Below, piece after piece: positions 1 to 9,983 of a stretch of DNA of 64,000 nt; position 1 is the first letter of the stretch; each line of letters begins with the position of its first letter. The DNA lies in the NCBI RefSeq assembly GCF_021044585.1, contig NZ_CP087998.1:2232001-2296000 (forward strand), read 5' to 3'. Source of the DNA: Sulfurimonas sp. HSL-3221. Lineage in GTDB: Bacteria; Campylobacterota; Campylobacteria; Campylobacterales; Sulfurimonadaceae. The notes below the pieces were generated by a model. It was not told where the DNA came from and ran no database searches. It saw only the letters and a program-made list of their open reading frames with translations. The position numbers and the translations under genes were made by a program.

Positions 1-1319
1 GCCGCGAGGAAGGCCTCGGTCGTCTTGTTCGTTTCGGCATCCGCGAGCAGCGCCTGCGCCAGCAGCGCCATGACACCCTCTTCAGTTCCGACTTCGTACT
101 TGATGAACTGCGTCACGATGTTCTGCATCAATGCATCCTCGAGCGGATGCATGTAGACGATTTTCGCCCCGCGGTGGCGGGCCGCCGTCGTCATCGCGTA
201 GCGCAGCGCCGGGTTGTCGGTCCCGATGCGGCTGCCCAGCACGATAATGCCGTCGCTGGCTTTGAGGTCAGCCATTGTAGCGAGTTCCGCTTTGCCATCC
301 GCCGTCGAACCGAAGGCGTCGACAAAGGCGCCGTAGCGGCGCGCATCCTCGTTATAGAGCTTGAGGCCCGTCTTCTCCTTGATCCGCTGAAGGATCAGCG
401 CCTCTTCGTTGGTGATGATCGAGGAGAAGCGGATCGCTTCGGCGCCTTTGATGGCCTCAAGGGCCGCCACGAACGCCTTGCCCTCTTTTTCGCCTTTGAC
501 ATCGAAGTCGAAGCCAAAACGGCCCGCCCCGCACAGGGAGGCGAATTCGAAGTTGTTCGTAACGCGGAAGATCCGTTCTTCGCCCGGCTTGGCGGCGCCG
601 GAGGTCTTCACTTCGTATTCCAGGGCGCAGCCTGCGGAACAGTGGGCACAGGTAGAGGGGATACGTTCCAGTTCCCAGGCGTTGGCCTTGTACTGGAAAT
701 CCGCACTCACCAGCGCGCCGACCGGACAGACGGCGATACACTCGCCGCAGAAGGTACAGTCGAGCTGCTCGCTGTTTTTCGGGATGATCGTCGATTTGTA
801 GCCGCCGAACTTGAGTTCGATGGCATCGTCGCCGATCACTTCGTTACAGACGTGCGTACACTTCTCGCACATGATACAGAGGTTCGGATCGTAGTTGACC
901 AATCCCCAGTGCTCGATCTTGCGCGACTGCTCCTTCGCCGTAAAGTTCTGGGAGCCGACGTTGAACTCCAGCGTCTTGTTCTGCAGGTCGCACGCACCCG
1001 ATTTATCGCAGACCCCGCACTCCAGCGGGTGGTTGACGTCGTAGAGGCGCATGATGTTCGTACGCTCTTCGTGCAGGACATTGTTGTTAGTAATGACGGC
1101 CAGCCCCTCTGTCGGAGGTGTCTGGCAGCTCAGGACCATCCCGTCGACGCCCTCGGCTTCCACGACGCACAGTCGGCACGACGCCGCCGGGTTCGTTTTT
1201 TCCAGGTAACACATCGTCGGGATATAGATCCCCTCGCGGCGGGCGACTTTGAGGATCGTCTCGCCCTTTTTCGCACGGACTTTGCGGCCGTCAATGGTAA
1301 AGTTGATCATTTCACTCAT
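1..1319 (-). CDS. nuoG: NADH-quinone oxidoreductase subunit G, C-terminal part outside the window
   Basis: This is the N-terminal 439 or so residues of the large iron-sulfur subunit of complex I (peripheral arm). Visible cluster motifs, in order: a ferredoxin-like 2Fe-2S set (CYLEKTNPAASCRLC), the His-ligated 4Fe-4S set (HPLECGVCDKSGAC), two ferredoxin-type 4Fe-4S sets (CIMCEKC and CTFCGECIAVCP) and CAHCSAGC at the start of the molybdopterin-oxidoreductase-like domain. ATG start at 1317-1319, just downstream of the NuoF-like gene in the same operon. The window edge cuts the gene; there is no sign of a break. Confidence 0.95.
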   Translation of the reverse strand, partial: MSEMINFTIDGRKVRAKKGETILKVARREGIYIPTMCYLEKTNPAASCRLCVVEAEGVDGMVLSCQTPPTEGLAVITNNNVLHEERTNIMRLYDVNHPLECGVCDKSGACDLQNKTLEFNVGSQNFTAKEQSRKIEHWGLVNYDPNLCIMCEKCTHVCNEVIGDDAIELKFGGYKSTIIPKNSEQLDCTFCGECIAVCPVGALVSADFQYKANAWELERIPSTCAHCSAGCALEYEVKTSGAAKPGEERIFRVTNNFEFASLCGAGRFGFDFDVKGEKEGKAFVAALEAIKGAEAIRFSSIITNEEALILQRIKEKTGLKLYNEDARRYGAFVDAFGSTADGKAELATMADLKASDGIIVLGSRIGTDNPALRYAMTTAARHRGAKIVYMHPLEDALMQNIVTQFIKYEVGTEEGVMALLAQALLADAETNKTTEAFLA

Positions 1320-1328
1320 CCGGCCTCC

Positions 1329-3362
1329 TTAGTTCGCGACCATCGCGATATAGTAGCAGCGCATACAGCGTTCAGCTTCGCTGATCGCCTGCTCCTGCGT
1401 GAAGCCGAAGTTGACTTCCATGTTGTTGACCTTGCGGATATCGACGTCGACGACCTCGCTGTGCTGGCGCGGCAGGCCCGGCAGCCAGCCGGTGACCTTT
1501 TCGTTCTTGTCATAGACCCGCATCTTGCGCAGCTGGTCTTCCATCACCTCTTCGTCGGTCAGGGTGATCTCGCCGTTCTGGACGTAGCGGGCGATGACGG
1601 AAGCGGCGCGCTTCGCCTGCCCTACGGCGTTGACGATCGTCATCGGGCCGTATTCGCAGTCGCCCGACGCAAAGATCCCTTTGCGCGAGGTCATGTAGTC
1701 CTTGCCGTTGGTCTTGATCGTCGCCCAGGAGGTCATCTCGATCTCCCACTCCTCCGGGAGCAGGTCGAGGTCGGCGCTTTGGGAAACCGCCGGGATCAGG
1801 TAGTCGCACTCCATATCGAAAGAGGCGCCTTCGATCTTGACGAGCTGCGGACGGCCGCCATCGGGGTCGGGGACCAGTTCGAATTTGTCGACGACAAGGG
1901 ATTTGAGGACATCGTTTTCATCCACGATCGCATTGACCGCGGAGTGGAAGATGAACTCGACACCCTCTTCGACCGCTTCGTGGTACTCCTCGTAGGTCGT
2001 ATTGCGGATGATCGTCTTCTCATCGCGGCGGTAGAGCATGACGACACGCTTCGCGCCGGCGCGGATGGAGCAGCGGACGACGTCCATCGAGGTAAAGCCG
2101 CCCCCGACACAGACGACGGTTTTACCCGTCAGGTCGACGTAGTCGCTGTCGATGGCGTACTCTTTTTTCTGCTCCTCGGTGAGGGTGATCCCGAACTTGA
2201 CATAGAGGTTCACACGGTCGAGGAAGTCGATCGCTCCCCAGTAGCCGGTGATCTCCGGGCGCTCGTTGTCACAGCGCACCTTCTTGGAGATCCGTGTGCC
2301 CGTCGCGACCATCACCGCATCGTATTCCTCTTCGAACCCGCGCATCATCTCCGCGCTGACGCGGCTGTTGGTGATGAAGTTGACGCCGAGGTCCTTGACA
2401 GCCTCGATATCCTTCTCGTACTTGTCCCACGGCATACGGTACTCCGGGACGCCGACGGTGACTTCGCCGCCGAGAACCGGCAGCTCTTCGTAGACATCGC
2501 AGTGCACCCCTTCGAGGGCCAGGTAGTATGCCGTCGTGAGACCCGCCGGGCCCGCACCGATAACGGCGACTCTCTTGCCCGTCGATGGCTTCTGCTCTGA
2601 AGGGTGGAAGAAGCCGAAACCGTGGTCCGTCTCGTAATCGGCGCCGAGGCGCTTGAGCTCCATGATCGCAATCGGTTCGTCCAGGTTCGTGCGACGACAT
2701 TCGTCTTCGCACGGGTGCGGACAGACGCGGCCGCAGGTGTGCGCCAGCGGCATCGTCTGGCGCGTGGCCATCAGGGAGTCGTCGAAGCGGAGGTCGCGGA
2801 CGCCCTCGATGTAGGCCGGGATGTCGACGTGCGCCGGACAGGCGTCCGTACACGGCGCCGTGATCTTGGCGATGTAGCCGACTTCCTCATTGTAGTGCTT
2901 GGAAGGCTTCTGCCCGTCGATGCACGCCAGGAAGTCCGCTTCGAAATGCGTCATCAGGTCCAGCAGCGGGTTCGGCACGGTTTTGCCGATCTCGCATTTG
3001 GAAGTGAGCTGCATATTGCGCGCAACCTCTTTGAGGTGATCCATGTCACTAAGCGCACCTTCGCCCCGGGCAATTTTGTCCAGCAGGTCGTACAGGATCC
3101 GTCCGCCCCAGCGTCCGGGGGCACAGCGCCCGCACGCCTCGGAGTAGACCTGGTACTGCGCGGCGTACTCGGTCGCCAGGCGTACAACATCCACTTCGGG
3201 ATCGTACAGCGCCACGCCGTCCCAGCCGATAAAGGCCTTGGCATCGCTGTGCTCGTTGTACTGCATCGGCAGCTTGTACGCACTCTCTTCCCACGCCGCT
3301 TCGGATTTGCCGATATTATTGATCTGCTCCGATTTCCACGTGGAGAAATAGACTTTACTCAA
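1329..3362 (-). CDS. NuoF-like / GltD-like chimeric flavoprotein subunit of complex I
   Basis: It sits where nuoF normally lies. Residues 1-145 resemble only the C-terminal iron-sulfur part of NuoF: Cys77, Cys80 and Cys123 match cluster ligands, but the third Cys of the usual CGxCxPC motif is Gly83 (CGRCAPGRWGG). No NADH/FMN-binding NuoF domain is present. From about residue 170 the protein resembles the glutamate synthase small subunit and dihydropyrimidine dehydrogenase family: Cys171/175 and Cys210/214/218/222, an FAD-type GAGPAG at 269-274, and a second Rossmann motif (CVGGGFTSMD). The likely role is electron input to complex I; the donor cannot be told from sequence. The start is TTG (3360-3362) with a strong purine-rich ribosome site AGAGGAAGAAGAG. 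Confidence 0.85.
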   Translation of the reverse strand: MSKVYFSTWKSEQINNIGKSEAAWEESAYKLPMQYNEHSDAKAFIGWDGVALYDPEVDVVRLATEYAAQYQVYSEACGRCAPGRWGGRILYDLLDKIARGEGALSDMDHLKEVARNMQLTSKCEIGKTVPNPLLDLMTHFEADFLACIDGQKPSKHYNEEVGYIAKITAPCTDACPAHVDIPAYIEGVRDLRFDDSLMATRQTMPLAHTCGRVCPHPCEDECRRTNLDEPIAIMELKRLGADYETDHGFGFFHPSEQKPSTGKRVAVIGAGPAGLTTAYYLALEGVHCDVYEELPVLGGEVTVGVPEYRMPWDKYEKDIEAVKDLGVNFITNSRVSAEMMRGFEEEYDAVMVATGTRISKKVRCDNERPEITGYWGAIDFLDRVNLYVKFGITLTEEQKKEYAIDSDYVDLTGKTVVCVGGGFTSMDVVRCSIRAGAKRVVMLYRRDEKTIIRNTTYEEYHEAVEEGVEFIFHSAVNAIVDENDVLKSLVVDKFELVPDPDGGRPQLVKIEGASFDMECDYLIPAVSQSADLDLLPEEWEIEMTSWATIKTNGKDYMTSRKGIFASGDCEYGPMTIVNAVGQAKRAASVIARYVQNGEITLTDEEVMEDQLRKMRVYDKNEKVTGWLPGLPRQHSEVVDVDIRKVNNMEVNFGFTQEQAISEAERCMRCYYIAMVAN

Positions 3363-3374
3363 CTCTTCTTCCTC

Positions 3375-3596
3375 TTATTTACGGACAACCAGGGTCCAGT
3401 CGACTTCGTTGAACTTCAACGAATTGAGCAGTTCGTAGCCCTGCTCTTTCATCAGGTCGGCACTGCGCTGTACCGGCGAGAAGTCACCCACTTCGAACAG
3501 GAAGATGATCACTTCGCCCGCAGGAGCCGTTTGCATGATCTCCATCATGCGGCCATCAAACTCATTATGCAGATGTCTAAGGTCGTAACGTAACAT
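3375..3596 (-). CDS. Small NuoE-like complex I protein
   Basis: This 73-residue protein lies between nuoD and the NuoF-like gene. It is far shorter than a normal NuoE (about 160 residues) and has no cysteines, so it cannot carry the NuoE 2Fe-2S cluster. It resembles the small protein that replaces NuoE in Campylobacterota nuo operons. It probably helps join the unusual input subunit to the Q module, which is inference. The ATG at 3594-3596 is preceded by AAGGAG at a good distance. Confidence 0.75.
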   Translation of the reverse strand: MLRYDLRHLHNEFDGRMMEIMQTAPAGEVIIFLFEVGDFSPVQRSADLMKEQGYELLNSLKFNEVDWTLVVRK

Positions 3597-3610
3597 TCAT
3601 GCGCTCCTTA

Positions 3611-4849
3611 TTAACGGTCGACTTCGCCGAAGACGATATTGGTCGTTCCGATGATGGAGACGACGTCCGGGATGTAGTGGCCCGGGAGAAGATCGGTGAG
3701 GATCCCCGTGTGCCAGAACGACGGCGCGCGCAGTTTCAGGCGGTACGGGTATGCACCGCCCTGGCTGTTGATGAAGTAGCCCAGCTCTCCCTTCGGAGAC
3801 TCGGTCGGGACATACACCTCGCCGACCGGCGGGCGCATCCCCTGCGTGACGAGGACGAAGTGCTGCATCAGCGCGTAGTTCTGCGTCATGATGTCGAGCT
3901 TCGGCGCGGAGATGTACTGCGGCGCATGGGCCATCAGTTCGGTCTGGTTATTCTTGACCGTCTCCTCGTACATGTCGATCGTCTGGTAGAGGATCTTCGC
4001 GGATTCGCGCATCTCGGCCATGTAGATCTTATAACGCGCGTAGTTGTCGCCCTTGTCGGACCACGGGACGTTGAACTCGACTTCGTCGTAGAGTTCGTAC
4101 GGCTCCTCTTTACGGATATCCCACTGGACGCCCGAAGCGCGCAGCATCGGCCCCGTACAGCCCCAGGAGAGGGCCATCTCCGTCGAGATCGTCCCGACGT
4201 TTTCCATACGCATCTTCCAGATACGGTTCTGGTCGAGCAGGTCCTCGTAGTCCTTGATGTTCTGCGGAAGCTTATCCAGGAACTTTTTGAGGTCGCCCAG
4301 GAAGTTGTCCGGAATGTCAAGCGGCACGCCGCCGATACGGATCGCCGCGTGCGTCAGGCGCGCCCCGCAGTAATCCTCGACGAGGTCCATCAGGTATTCG
4401 CGTTCGCGGAAGGCGTAAAGGAAGACCGTCATCGCCCCGATATCGAGCGCCGTCGTCGCCAGCCAGAAGAGGTGGGACATCAGGCGGTTGACCTCGAGCA
4501 GCATCATCCGGATGACTTTCGCGCGGCGCGGCACTTCCAGGCCGATCAGTTTCTCAACCGCCAGGGCGAAGCCGTAGTTGTTGGATGAGGAGGCGATATA
4601 GTCCATACGGTCTGTCGTCGGCATGAACTCGTTGTAGATCATGTTCTCCGCCATCTTCTCCATCCCGCGGTGCAGGTAGCCGACATCCGGGTGCGCCTTG
4701 ACGATCTGCTCCTGCTGGAGGTGCAGCATCAGTCTCAGCTGTCCGTGCGCGGAGGGGTGCTGCGGTCCGAAGTTGAGCACGAGTTCGTTGTCGTCACGCT
4801 CAAAGGTGATATTTTCAAAAAACGGTCGTAATCGGTTCGTCTGTTGCAT
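3611..4849 (-). CDS. nuoD: NADH-quinone oxidoreductase subunit D
   Basis: The 412-residue 49 kDa-type subunit lines the quinone site of complex I with NuoB. The family motif [15 protein letters not shown] is near the N terminus, followed by [11 protein letters not shown] and [13 protein letters not shown]; the C-terminal region has [19 protein letters not shown] and ends in EVDR. Length is normal for the family. It follows nuoC by 8 bases, within the nuoA-B-C-D run. Confidence 0.97.
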   Translation of the reverse strand: MQQTNRLRPFFENITFERDDNELVLNFGPQHPSAHGQLRLMLHLQQEQIVKAHPDVGYLHRGMEKMAENMIYNEFMPTTDRMDYIASSSNNYGFALAVEKLIGLEVPRRAKVIRMMLLEVNRLMSHLFWLATTALDIGAMTVFLYAFREREYLMDLVEDYCGARLTHAAIRIGGVPLDIPDNFLGDLKKFLDKLPQNIKDYEDLLDQNRIWKMRMENVGTISTEMALSWGCTGPMLRASGVQWDIRKEEPYELYDEVEFNVPWSDKGDNYARYKIYMAEMRESAKILYQTIDMYEETVKNNQTELMAHAPQYISAPKLDIMTQNYALMQHFVLVTQGMRPPVGEVYVPTESPKGELGYFINSQGGAYPYRLKLRAPSFWHTGILTDLLPGHYIPDVVSIIGTTNIVFGEVDR

Positions 4850-4857
4850 TGCTCGCC

Positions 4858-5667
4858 TTATCTGTCTCTGTCTTCAATAACGACAGATTTTTCTTCGTGG
4901 AATTTCGAAATCATGAAGACGCCGCCCTCTTCCTGGAGTTCGAGGCCCCGTTTCGTTTCGCCTTCGGAGATATCCGTCCCTTTCGGCACTTCATAGCCGA
5001 GGCGGGCGAAACGCGTCGTATCGTAGCGGTTGACTTCCGCCGGATCGCGCAGTTCCGGCCCGATGACGTCGCGGTACTCTTTGCCGAAGATCTTGTCGAC
5101 TTCGTACCATGCCGCGAACTCGTCGCCCTGCAGCGGGTAGGTCTTGCGCAGCGGGAACCCTTCCCAGTCGTCGGGCATCAGGATGCGTTTGGGGAACGGG
5201 TGGTTGTTGAGCTTGATGCCGAACATGTCGTACATCTCGCGCTCGCTCCAGTCAGCGCTGCGGAAGAGCTTCTCGACGCTGTTGACCGCTTCGGTCTCGT
5301 CGATGAACATCTTGATGCGCAGGCGCTTGCGCTTGGACATGCTGAGCATCTGGTAGAAGACCTCGAACTGCCCTTTTTCTGCGAGCCAGTCGATGGCACT
5401 CAGCTCGGAGAGCTGGGTATATCCCAGCGCATCGCGCAGCAGTTCGAGCACGCCGTAGTTGTCCTCGGGTTTGATGTAGACGACCATCTGCTCGACCTGA
5501 ATATAGGCCTCGCTGACGTCGAATTTCGCTTTGATCGCTTCGAGGTCCGCCGCGAAGATCTCATCTTCGCTGACGTCGCTTTTCGCGACCTGCGGTGCGA
5601 CCCAGTAGCGGTCCGTATAGTAAGGCTTTGCCTGTACGTCGTCTTTCGGGGTATAGCGTCTCATCAC
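4858..5667 (-). CDS. nuoC: NADH-quinone oxidoreductase subunit C
   Basis: The 269-residue 30 kDa-type subunit has the typical core [14 protein letters not shown], followed by [20 protein letters not shown]. It is longer than many NuoC proteins because of an N-terminal extension and a C-terminal tail ([15 protein letters not shown]). Its ATG overlaps the nuoB stop by four bases (ATGA), which suggests coupled translation. It joins the Q module of complex I. Confidence 0.95.
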   Translation of the reverse strand: MMRRYTPKDDVQAKPYYTDRYWVAPQVAKSDVSEDEIFAADLEAIKAKFDVSEAYIQVEQMVVYIKPEDNYGVLELLRDALGYTQLSELSAIDWLAEKGQFEVFYQMLSMSKRKRLRIKMFIDETEAVNSVEKLFRSADWSEREMYDMFGIKLNNHPFPKRILMPDDWEGFPLRKTYPLQGDEFAAWYEVDKIFGKEYRDVIGPELRDPAEVNRYDTTRFARLGYEVPKGTDISEGETKRGLELQEEGGVFMISKFHEEKSVVIEDRDR

Positions 5668-6173
5668 AGCAGCCTTTTCGGTTTCTGGGCTTTGATCGCC
5701 TTTTCGCGGCGGATCTTCTTCTGCAGCATCAAAACCGCATACTGCAGTGTCTCCGGACGCGGCGCACAGCCCGGCAGGTAGAGGTCGACCGGGATAACGC
5801 GGTCACACCCCTGCACGGTGGCGTAGGTATTGAACATCCCGCCCGTATTCGCGCAGGAGCCCATGGAGATGACCCATTTGGGTTCCGTCATCTGGTCGTA
5901 AAGACGGCGGATAAACTCCGCGTGCTTCTTTGTCAGCGTTCCCGCGACGATCATGACTTCCGACTGGCGCGGCGAAGCGCGGAAGATCGTACCGAAGCGG
6001 TCGAAGTCGTAGCGTGACGCCCCCGAGGCCATCATCTCGATCCCGCAGCAGGCCAGACCGTACGTCAGCGCCCAAAGCGAGTTCGAGCGCCCCCAGTTGA
6101 CCACCTTGTCGACGGTCGTCAATGCGACGGGAAGCCCGCCGTCTTGCATGAAATTTACTTGATGTTGTGCCAT
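5664..6173 (-). CDS. nuoB: NADH-quinone oxidoreductase subunit B
   Basis: This 169-residue PSST subunit carries the last cluster (N2) before quinone. The four ligand cysteines are visible in [23 protein letters not shown] and LPGCAPRPE. Length is normal. Its start lies inside the end of nuoA (19-base overlap) and its stop overlaps the start of nuoC. Confidence 0.97.
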   Translation of the reverse strand: MAQHQVNFMQDGGLPVALTTVDKVVNWGRSNSLWALTYGLACCGIEMMASGASRYDFDRFGTIFRASPRQSEVMIVAGTLTKKHAEFIRRLYDQMTEPKWVISMGSCANTGGMFNTYATVQGCDRVIPVDLYLPGCAPRPETLQYAVLMLQKKIRREKAIKAQKPKRLL

Positions 6174-6544
6174 TCAAGCGCTCCTTTCTTCCAAGCGTAC
6201 ACGAAACCGATGGCCAGCAGCAGGATGAACAGCATCATCTCCGCAAAGCCGAACCAACCGAGCAGTTTGAAGTCGATTGCCCACGGGAACATGAAAACGA
6301 TCTCCACGTCAAACAGCAGAAACAGCAGCGCGAACAGGTAAAACTGCGGCGAGATTCTGTTGGGCTGTTTGGTCACTTCCGGTCCACATTCGTAGATGGA
6401 AAGTTTGATCTTCTCCGTATCTTTTGCCGCCATTGCGCGACTGGCCCATCGCGCCAGGACCGTCGTTCCGTAGAACGCACCGAAGGTCAGCACGAAGAGG
6501 ATAAAGACCCCAAAATAGGGGTGAGCAACACCTACATGTTCCAT
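6155..6544 (-). CDS. nuoA: NADH-quinone oxidoreductase subunit A, first gene of the nuo operon
   Basis: This small membrane subunit has three hydrophobic segments and the conserved YECGPE motif; the region [20 protein letters not shown] is typical. I chose the ATG at 6542-6544 because AAGGTAGGA stands just before it and the remaining 129 residues match family length. A longer frame from 6607 would read through a small hairpin (CCCCGA/TCGGGG, 6583-6597). The gene follows a 237-base gap after the AAA+ gene, so the nuo promoter probably lies there. A TATAGAAT at 6612-6619 (minus strand) could be its -10 box, but I see no good -35. Confidence 0.93.
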   Translation of the reverse strand: MEHVGVAHPYFGVFILFVLTFGAFYGTTVLARWASRAMAAKDTEKIKLSIYECGPEVTKQPNRISPQFYLFALLFLLFDVEIVFMFPWAIDFKLLGWFGFAEMMLFILLLAIGFVYAWKKGALEWHNIK

Positions 6545-6739
6545 GTATCCTACCTTTTCTAGTGGTATCACACCGGACAAATCCCCGAAAATCGGGGCTT
6601 TCTCCAAGCGAGATTCTATATCAAAACAGTTGCAAGCAATATAGCGAAAAGGTCATTAAATCCCCTAAATTCGGCCTTCCCAATTGGAGGGCATGTCACC
6701 GATGGAAACAGGTCAAAAATGGGGGTGCGGGAGGTGTTG

Positions 6740-6764
6740 TTTCTTTTTGTAGCAAAGAAAAAGA
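6740..6764. repeat. Isolated hairpin related to the beta repeat module
   Basis: The inverted repeat TTTCTTT/AAAGAAA, with a short loop, resembles the A/T-rich hairpin at the head of the beta modules described elsewhere in this window. It lies just after the stop of the AAA+ gene and may be a remnant acting as a terminator. Confidence 0.4.
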
Positions 6765-6781
6765 GGGGTATGATGAAAAAT

Positions 6782-8527
6782 TCACCCCTGCAGGAATCCC
6801 ATCGCTTTTTCCGTATCGAAGGTACCCCGTTTCTCTTTTTCGATCTCCTCGACGAAAGCCTCCAGGGTAAAAAGCGGCTCCTCCATCGTCGCGACGTTGA
6901 AGGCCGTATTCTTGATGACAAGGCTGATCTGCCCGCCGCTGAGGTCGTACCCGGCAAGTTTTTCGATGTCGAAATCTTCTGCATAGGGTGCTTTCACCGG
7001 CAGCATCTTCTCCCAGAGCGTGCGGCGCTGTTCGCGGTCGGGGCGCTTGAACTCGATCTTGTAGTTGAAACGGCGCGAAAAGGCGCTGTCGATGTTCTCC
7101 AGCAGGTTCGTCGTCGCGATGAGGATCCCCTTGAAGCTTTCAATCTGCTCGAGAAAGATGTTCTGCATCTGGTTGTGCATCTGCTCGGCGCTGCTGCCCG
7201 TGCCGGAGGAGCGCGCGCTCAGAAACTGGTCGGCCTCGTTGAGCAGCAGGACCGGTTCCGTCTTCGTCTTCTCCGTCAGTTCCTTGTAGGTATCGAAGAT
7301 CTTCCGCACGTTCTTCTCGCTCTCGCCGACGTACATGGAGAGGATCTTCGAGCAGTCGAAACTGAGCACCTGGCGCTTGAGCGACTTCGAGAGGGAGTAG
7401 GCCGTCATCGTTTTACCGGTACCCGGGGGGCCATAGAAGATGATGCGTGCATCCACGCCCTGCTTCTTGTTCTTGACCCCCCACTCCACAAGCCGCTGCA
7501 CGACACGCTTGTCCATCTGATGCATCAGGTTATCAAGCACCCGGCGCGTCGAAGGGTTGAGGACGACGTCGTCGAGGGAGGTGATGGGATCGATCAGTTC
7601 GAAGATCTCCTGCTCCTTGATGAGCATGTCGAGTTTGAGCTTGTGCACCTTCTTCTTTTTCTGGGGATGCATGATGTTCTGCAGCACCTCGTCGACGATA
7701 TAGAAGGCCCGGGCGATCCCGCCGAAGGGGTTGAGCATCTCTTCGTAGTCGATGATCTCCTCGGTGAGCAGTTTGGAGCCCTCTTCGAGCAGGGCGCGGT
7801 TGCGGATACGGTCGTACTCGTCGCTGCTGATCAGGTCGATCAGTGCCGTCATTTCGCGCAGGGAGTTGTCGCCGGCACTGTACTCCTCTTTGAGCAGCGC
7901 CAGGAAGATCACCTCCTCCTTGCCTTCGAGCTCGCTGGTACGGAGGTACTTCTCCAGAGCGATCTCCGACGTCGTCTGCGCGATCCGCTCCCCGATCCGT
8001 TTTTCGAGGATCTCCAGCTTGTTCTGCAGCCGATGGATGGAGAGGGACTGCTCGTTGCCCTGGTGGCGGACGGTACTGATCTTCTGGTAGAGCTCGATGC
8101 GGAAGAACTGATCCTGGAGGTACTCCAGGTGGTCTTCGTAGGGTTTGATCTCGGGCAGCGTCATCTCCAGCGACCCCAGCTCCAGCAGCCGCAGGAACGG
8201 GGTGCTCAGCGCGACCTGCGTATTGAGCAGCTCCAGGTTGCACGCCTCGCTGACCTTGAGCGGCGTGAAGCTCTGCTGGGCGATCCATCCGAGCTCCAGC
8301 AGGTTCTTGATCTGATCGAGGTGGGCGAGGTAGCCGTACTCCTCCTCCCCGAAAAGCTCCTGCAGCAGCTCCAGCACCCCGCTGTCCTCCTGCCCGGTGA
8401 TGTAGCGGCGCGCCATCGTCTGAAGGATCTTGGCCTCTTCAACACCGCACTTGAGCTGGGCGAAGATGGTGCTCTGCTCCACCTCCCCGCGTTCGACGAA
8501 CTCCACCAGATATTTCACTTCAGTCAC
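6782..8527 (-). CDS. AAA+ family ATPase
   Basis: This 581-residue protein has an N-terminal half without a recognisable domain (rich in Leu and Glu, probably helical, with a lysine cluster at about 289-298). An AAA+ domain follows from about 355: Walker A GPPGTGKT (366-373), Walker B LLLNEAD (427-433) with Asn in place of the usual Asp, sensor region ATTN (471-474) and an arginine pair SRRF near 485. The NEAD form of Walker B occurs in some bacterial AAA proteins. Substrate and partners are unknown. It is read in the same direction as nuoA but separated by a 237-base gap, so it is probably a separate unit. Confidence 0.85.
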   Translation of the reverse strand: MTEVKYLVEFVERGEVEQSTIFAQLKCGVEEAKILQTMARRYITGQEDSGVLELLQELFGEEEYGYLAHLDQIKNLLELGWIAQQSFTPLKVSEACNLELLNTQVALSTPFLRLLELGSLEMTLPEIKPYEDHLEYLQDQFFRIELYQKISTVRHQGNEQSLSIHRLQNKLEILEKRIGERIAQTTSEIALEKYLRTSELEGKEEVIFLALLKEEYSAGDNSLREMTALIDLISSDEYDRIRNRALLEEGSKLLTEEIIDYEEMLNPFGGIARAFYIVDEVLQNIMHPQKKKKVHKLKLDMLIKEQEIFELIDPITSLDDVVLNPSTRRVLDNLMHQMDKRVVQRLVEWGVKNKKQGVDARIIFYGPPGTGKTMTAYSLSKSLKRQVLSFDCSKILSMYVGESEKNVRKIFDTYKELTEKTKTEPVLLLNEADQFLSARSSGTGSSAEQMHNQMQNIFLEQIESFKGILIATTNLLENIDSAFSRRFNYKIEFKRPDREQRRTLWEKMLPVKAPYAEDFDIEKLAGYDLSGGQISLVIKNTAFNVATMEEPLFTLEAFVEEIEKEKRGTFDTEKAMGFLQG

Positions 8528-8548
8528 TTCCTTTGTTGTGTTCGGAAC

Positions 8549-9796
8549 CTAGAAACGGTATTCCGCGCCCAGTGTCACCAGGATGGCGGCCGTATTCGTG
8601 AAGGTCCCGTCGATATTGTTGTCGTTGACGGTGCCGTCGATTCTGCGGTCCTCTTTGTGGTCATAGAGGATGCCGCCGCCGAGGTTCCACGCGTCGTCCA
8701 TGCGGTAGCGCGCCCCCGCGGAGAAGATGACGGCATTGGCATCGGGCAGCTCGAAGTTGAGCGTCTTCTCGGGAATAGGGGTCTCGTCGATCGCGATGCC
8801 CGCCATCAGCGTCCACGCGTCGAGCCCCTGCGTCACGCCCAGGCGGTAGACGTTCGTATCTTTCCAGTTCTTCGGGATCGGGTCGTCGAAGTACATGGCC
8901 AGCGCCCCGATGTCGGTGTCGTAATCAAAGTCCAGGTCCTTGAAGGCGGACCAATAATCTTTTTCATACACGAATTCGACCGTCGTCGCCTGCGACGTCC
9001 CCTCGTTGAAGGTGTACGCCGCCGCCACCTGCAGGACCGCCGGCAGCGGCAGGCTGACCGAACCGCCGGTGTCGTAAAGCAGGGTACCGTTATAGGCGCC
9101 GTCGTCGGGGAAATAGAGTTTTGCATCCCCTTCGATATTGAATTCGATGCCGCTGCGGTAGGTCGCCGCGAGTTTGAGCGCCTCCGTCGGACGGTAGCTC
9201 AGCGCCAGGTTGTACCCGAACGCGAACCCGTCGCCCGCCATGTCCCGTGAACCGATGGAACCGCTTTTCACGACGCCCTGCACGTAGAGCGCCCGCAGGC
9301 CGCCCCCGACGGAGAGCTCAGGGCTGATTCGGTAGGCGACCGTGGGGTTGAACTCGATGGTCTGCACGGTCACTTCCCAGGCGTAGCTTCTCGCCGGCTG
9401 GTCGTTCCAGCGCTTGGAAAGCCCGCCCGGCGAAAGCATGGAGGCACCGAAGCGCCAGTCGCCGAAGGCCGGGGAGATGTAGTGCAGCGTCGGGACGAAG
9501 AAGTGTTCAGGTTCCGCATCGGAGCCGCTCGTATCCGTGCCGACGACCCCAGCCTGGGGCGCGGAGCCGTTGAAGTGCACCCCGGTCAGGCCGATATAGG
9601 TCAGGGCCGCTTCCGCCTTCTGCGCGGCATCGCCGAAGACCATATTCGCCGGATTGTAGTAGGTCGCATCTGCCCCGTTGGCGTTGGCGGCATAGGCCGC
9701 TGCCAGCGCCAGGCTGTTGATTGAGTTTTCGGGAATGCGGTATCCCCCGGCCGTCAATGCCGTAGCCGCCGTCGCCAACAGAAGCGCTCTCTTCAT
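8549..9796 (-). CDS. FadL/OmpP1/TodX family outer membrane transport protein
   Basis: This 415-residue protein has an N-terminal signal peptide and then the FadL-type start: ENSINSLALAAAYAA, ADATYYNPANM. The rest is a typical amphipathic beta-barrel ending in an aromatic residue (EYRF). FadL proteins let hydrophobic compounds such as long-chain fatty acids cross the outer membrane. It is divergent from a second FadL homologue, with a 187-base gap between. The substrate is not predictable. Confidence 0.88.
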   Translation of the reverse strand: MKRALLLATAATALTAGGYRIPENSINSLALAAAYAANANGADATYYNPANMVFGDAAQKAEAALTYIGLTGVHFNGSAPQAGVVGTDTSGSDAEPEHFFVPTLHYISPAFGDWRFGASMLSPGGLSKRWNDQPARSYAWEVTVQTIEFNPTVAYRISPELSVGGGLRALYVQGVVKSGSIGSRDMAGDGFAFGYNLALSYRPTEALKLAATYRSGIEFNIEGDAKLYFPDDGAYNGTLLYDTGGSVSLPLPAVLQVAAAYTFNEGTSQATTVEFVYEKDYWSAFKDLDFDYDTDIGALAMYFDDPIPKNWKDTNVYRLGVTQGLDAWTLMAGIAIDETPIPEKTLNFELPDANAVIFSAGARYRMDDAWNLGGGILYDHKEDRRIDGTVNDNNIDGTFTNTAAILVTLGAEYRF

Positions 9797-9983
9797 CTAT
9801 CCCTCTCCTCATCCCTAGAGTCTATCTATAAGCTTATGGTATCCAATTGCCCCATAGAATTATCATAATACCGTGGTGCGCCGCCGCTAATCGTGGCTCG
9901 CTGTTTTGATGCGTTTAATCTCATTTTATAGCGATCTCCTCTATAGTAACAGCAGCACTAACAACGAAGAGAGGGAATGACCT

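Noticed and set aside
147..2600. 817-residue plus-strand frame opposite nuoG and the NuoF-like gene
   Set aside because: It has no known motif and covers two clearly coding genes on the other strand; long antisense frames are expected in GC-rich genes.
6719..9250. 843-residue plus-strand frame
   Set aside because: It is antisense to the AAA+ and FadL genes, with low-complexity Leu/Arg/Asp content typical of a shadow frame.
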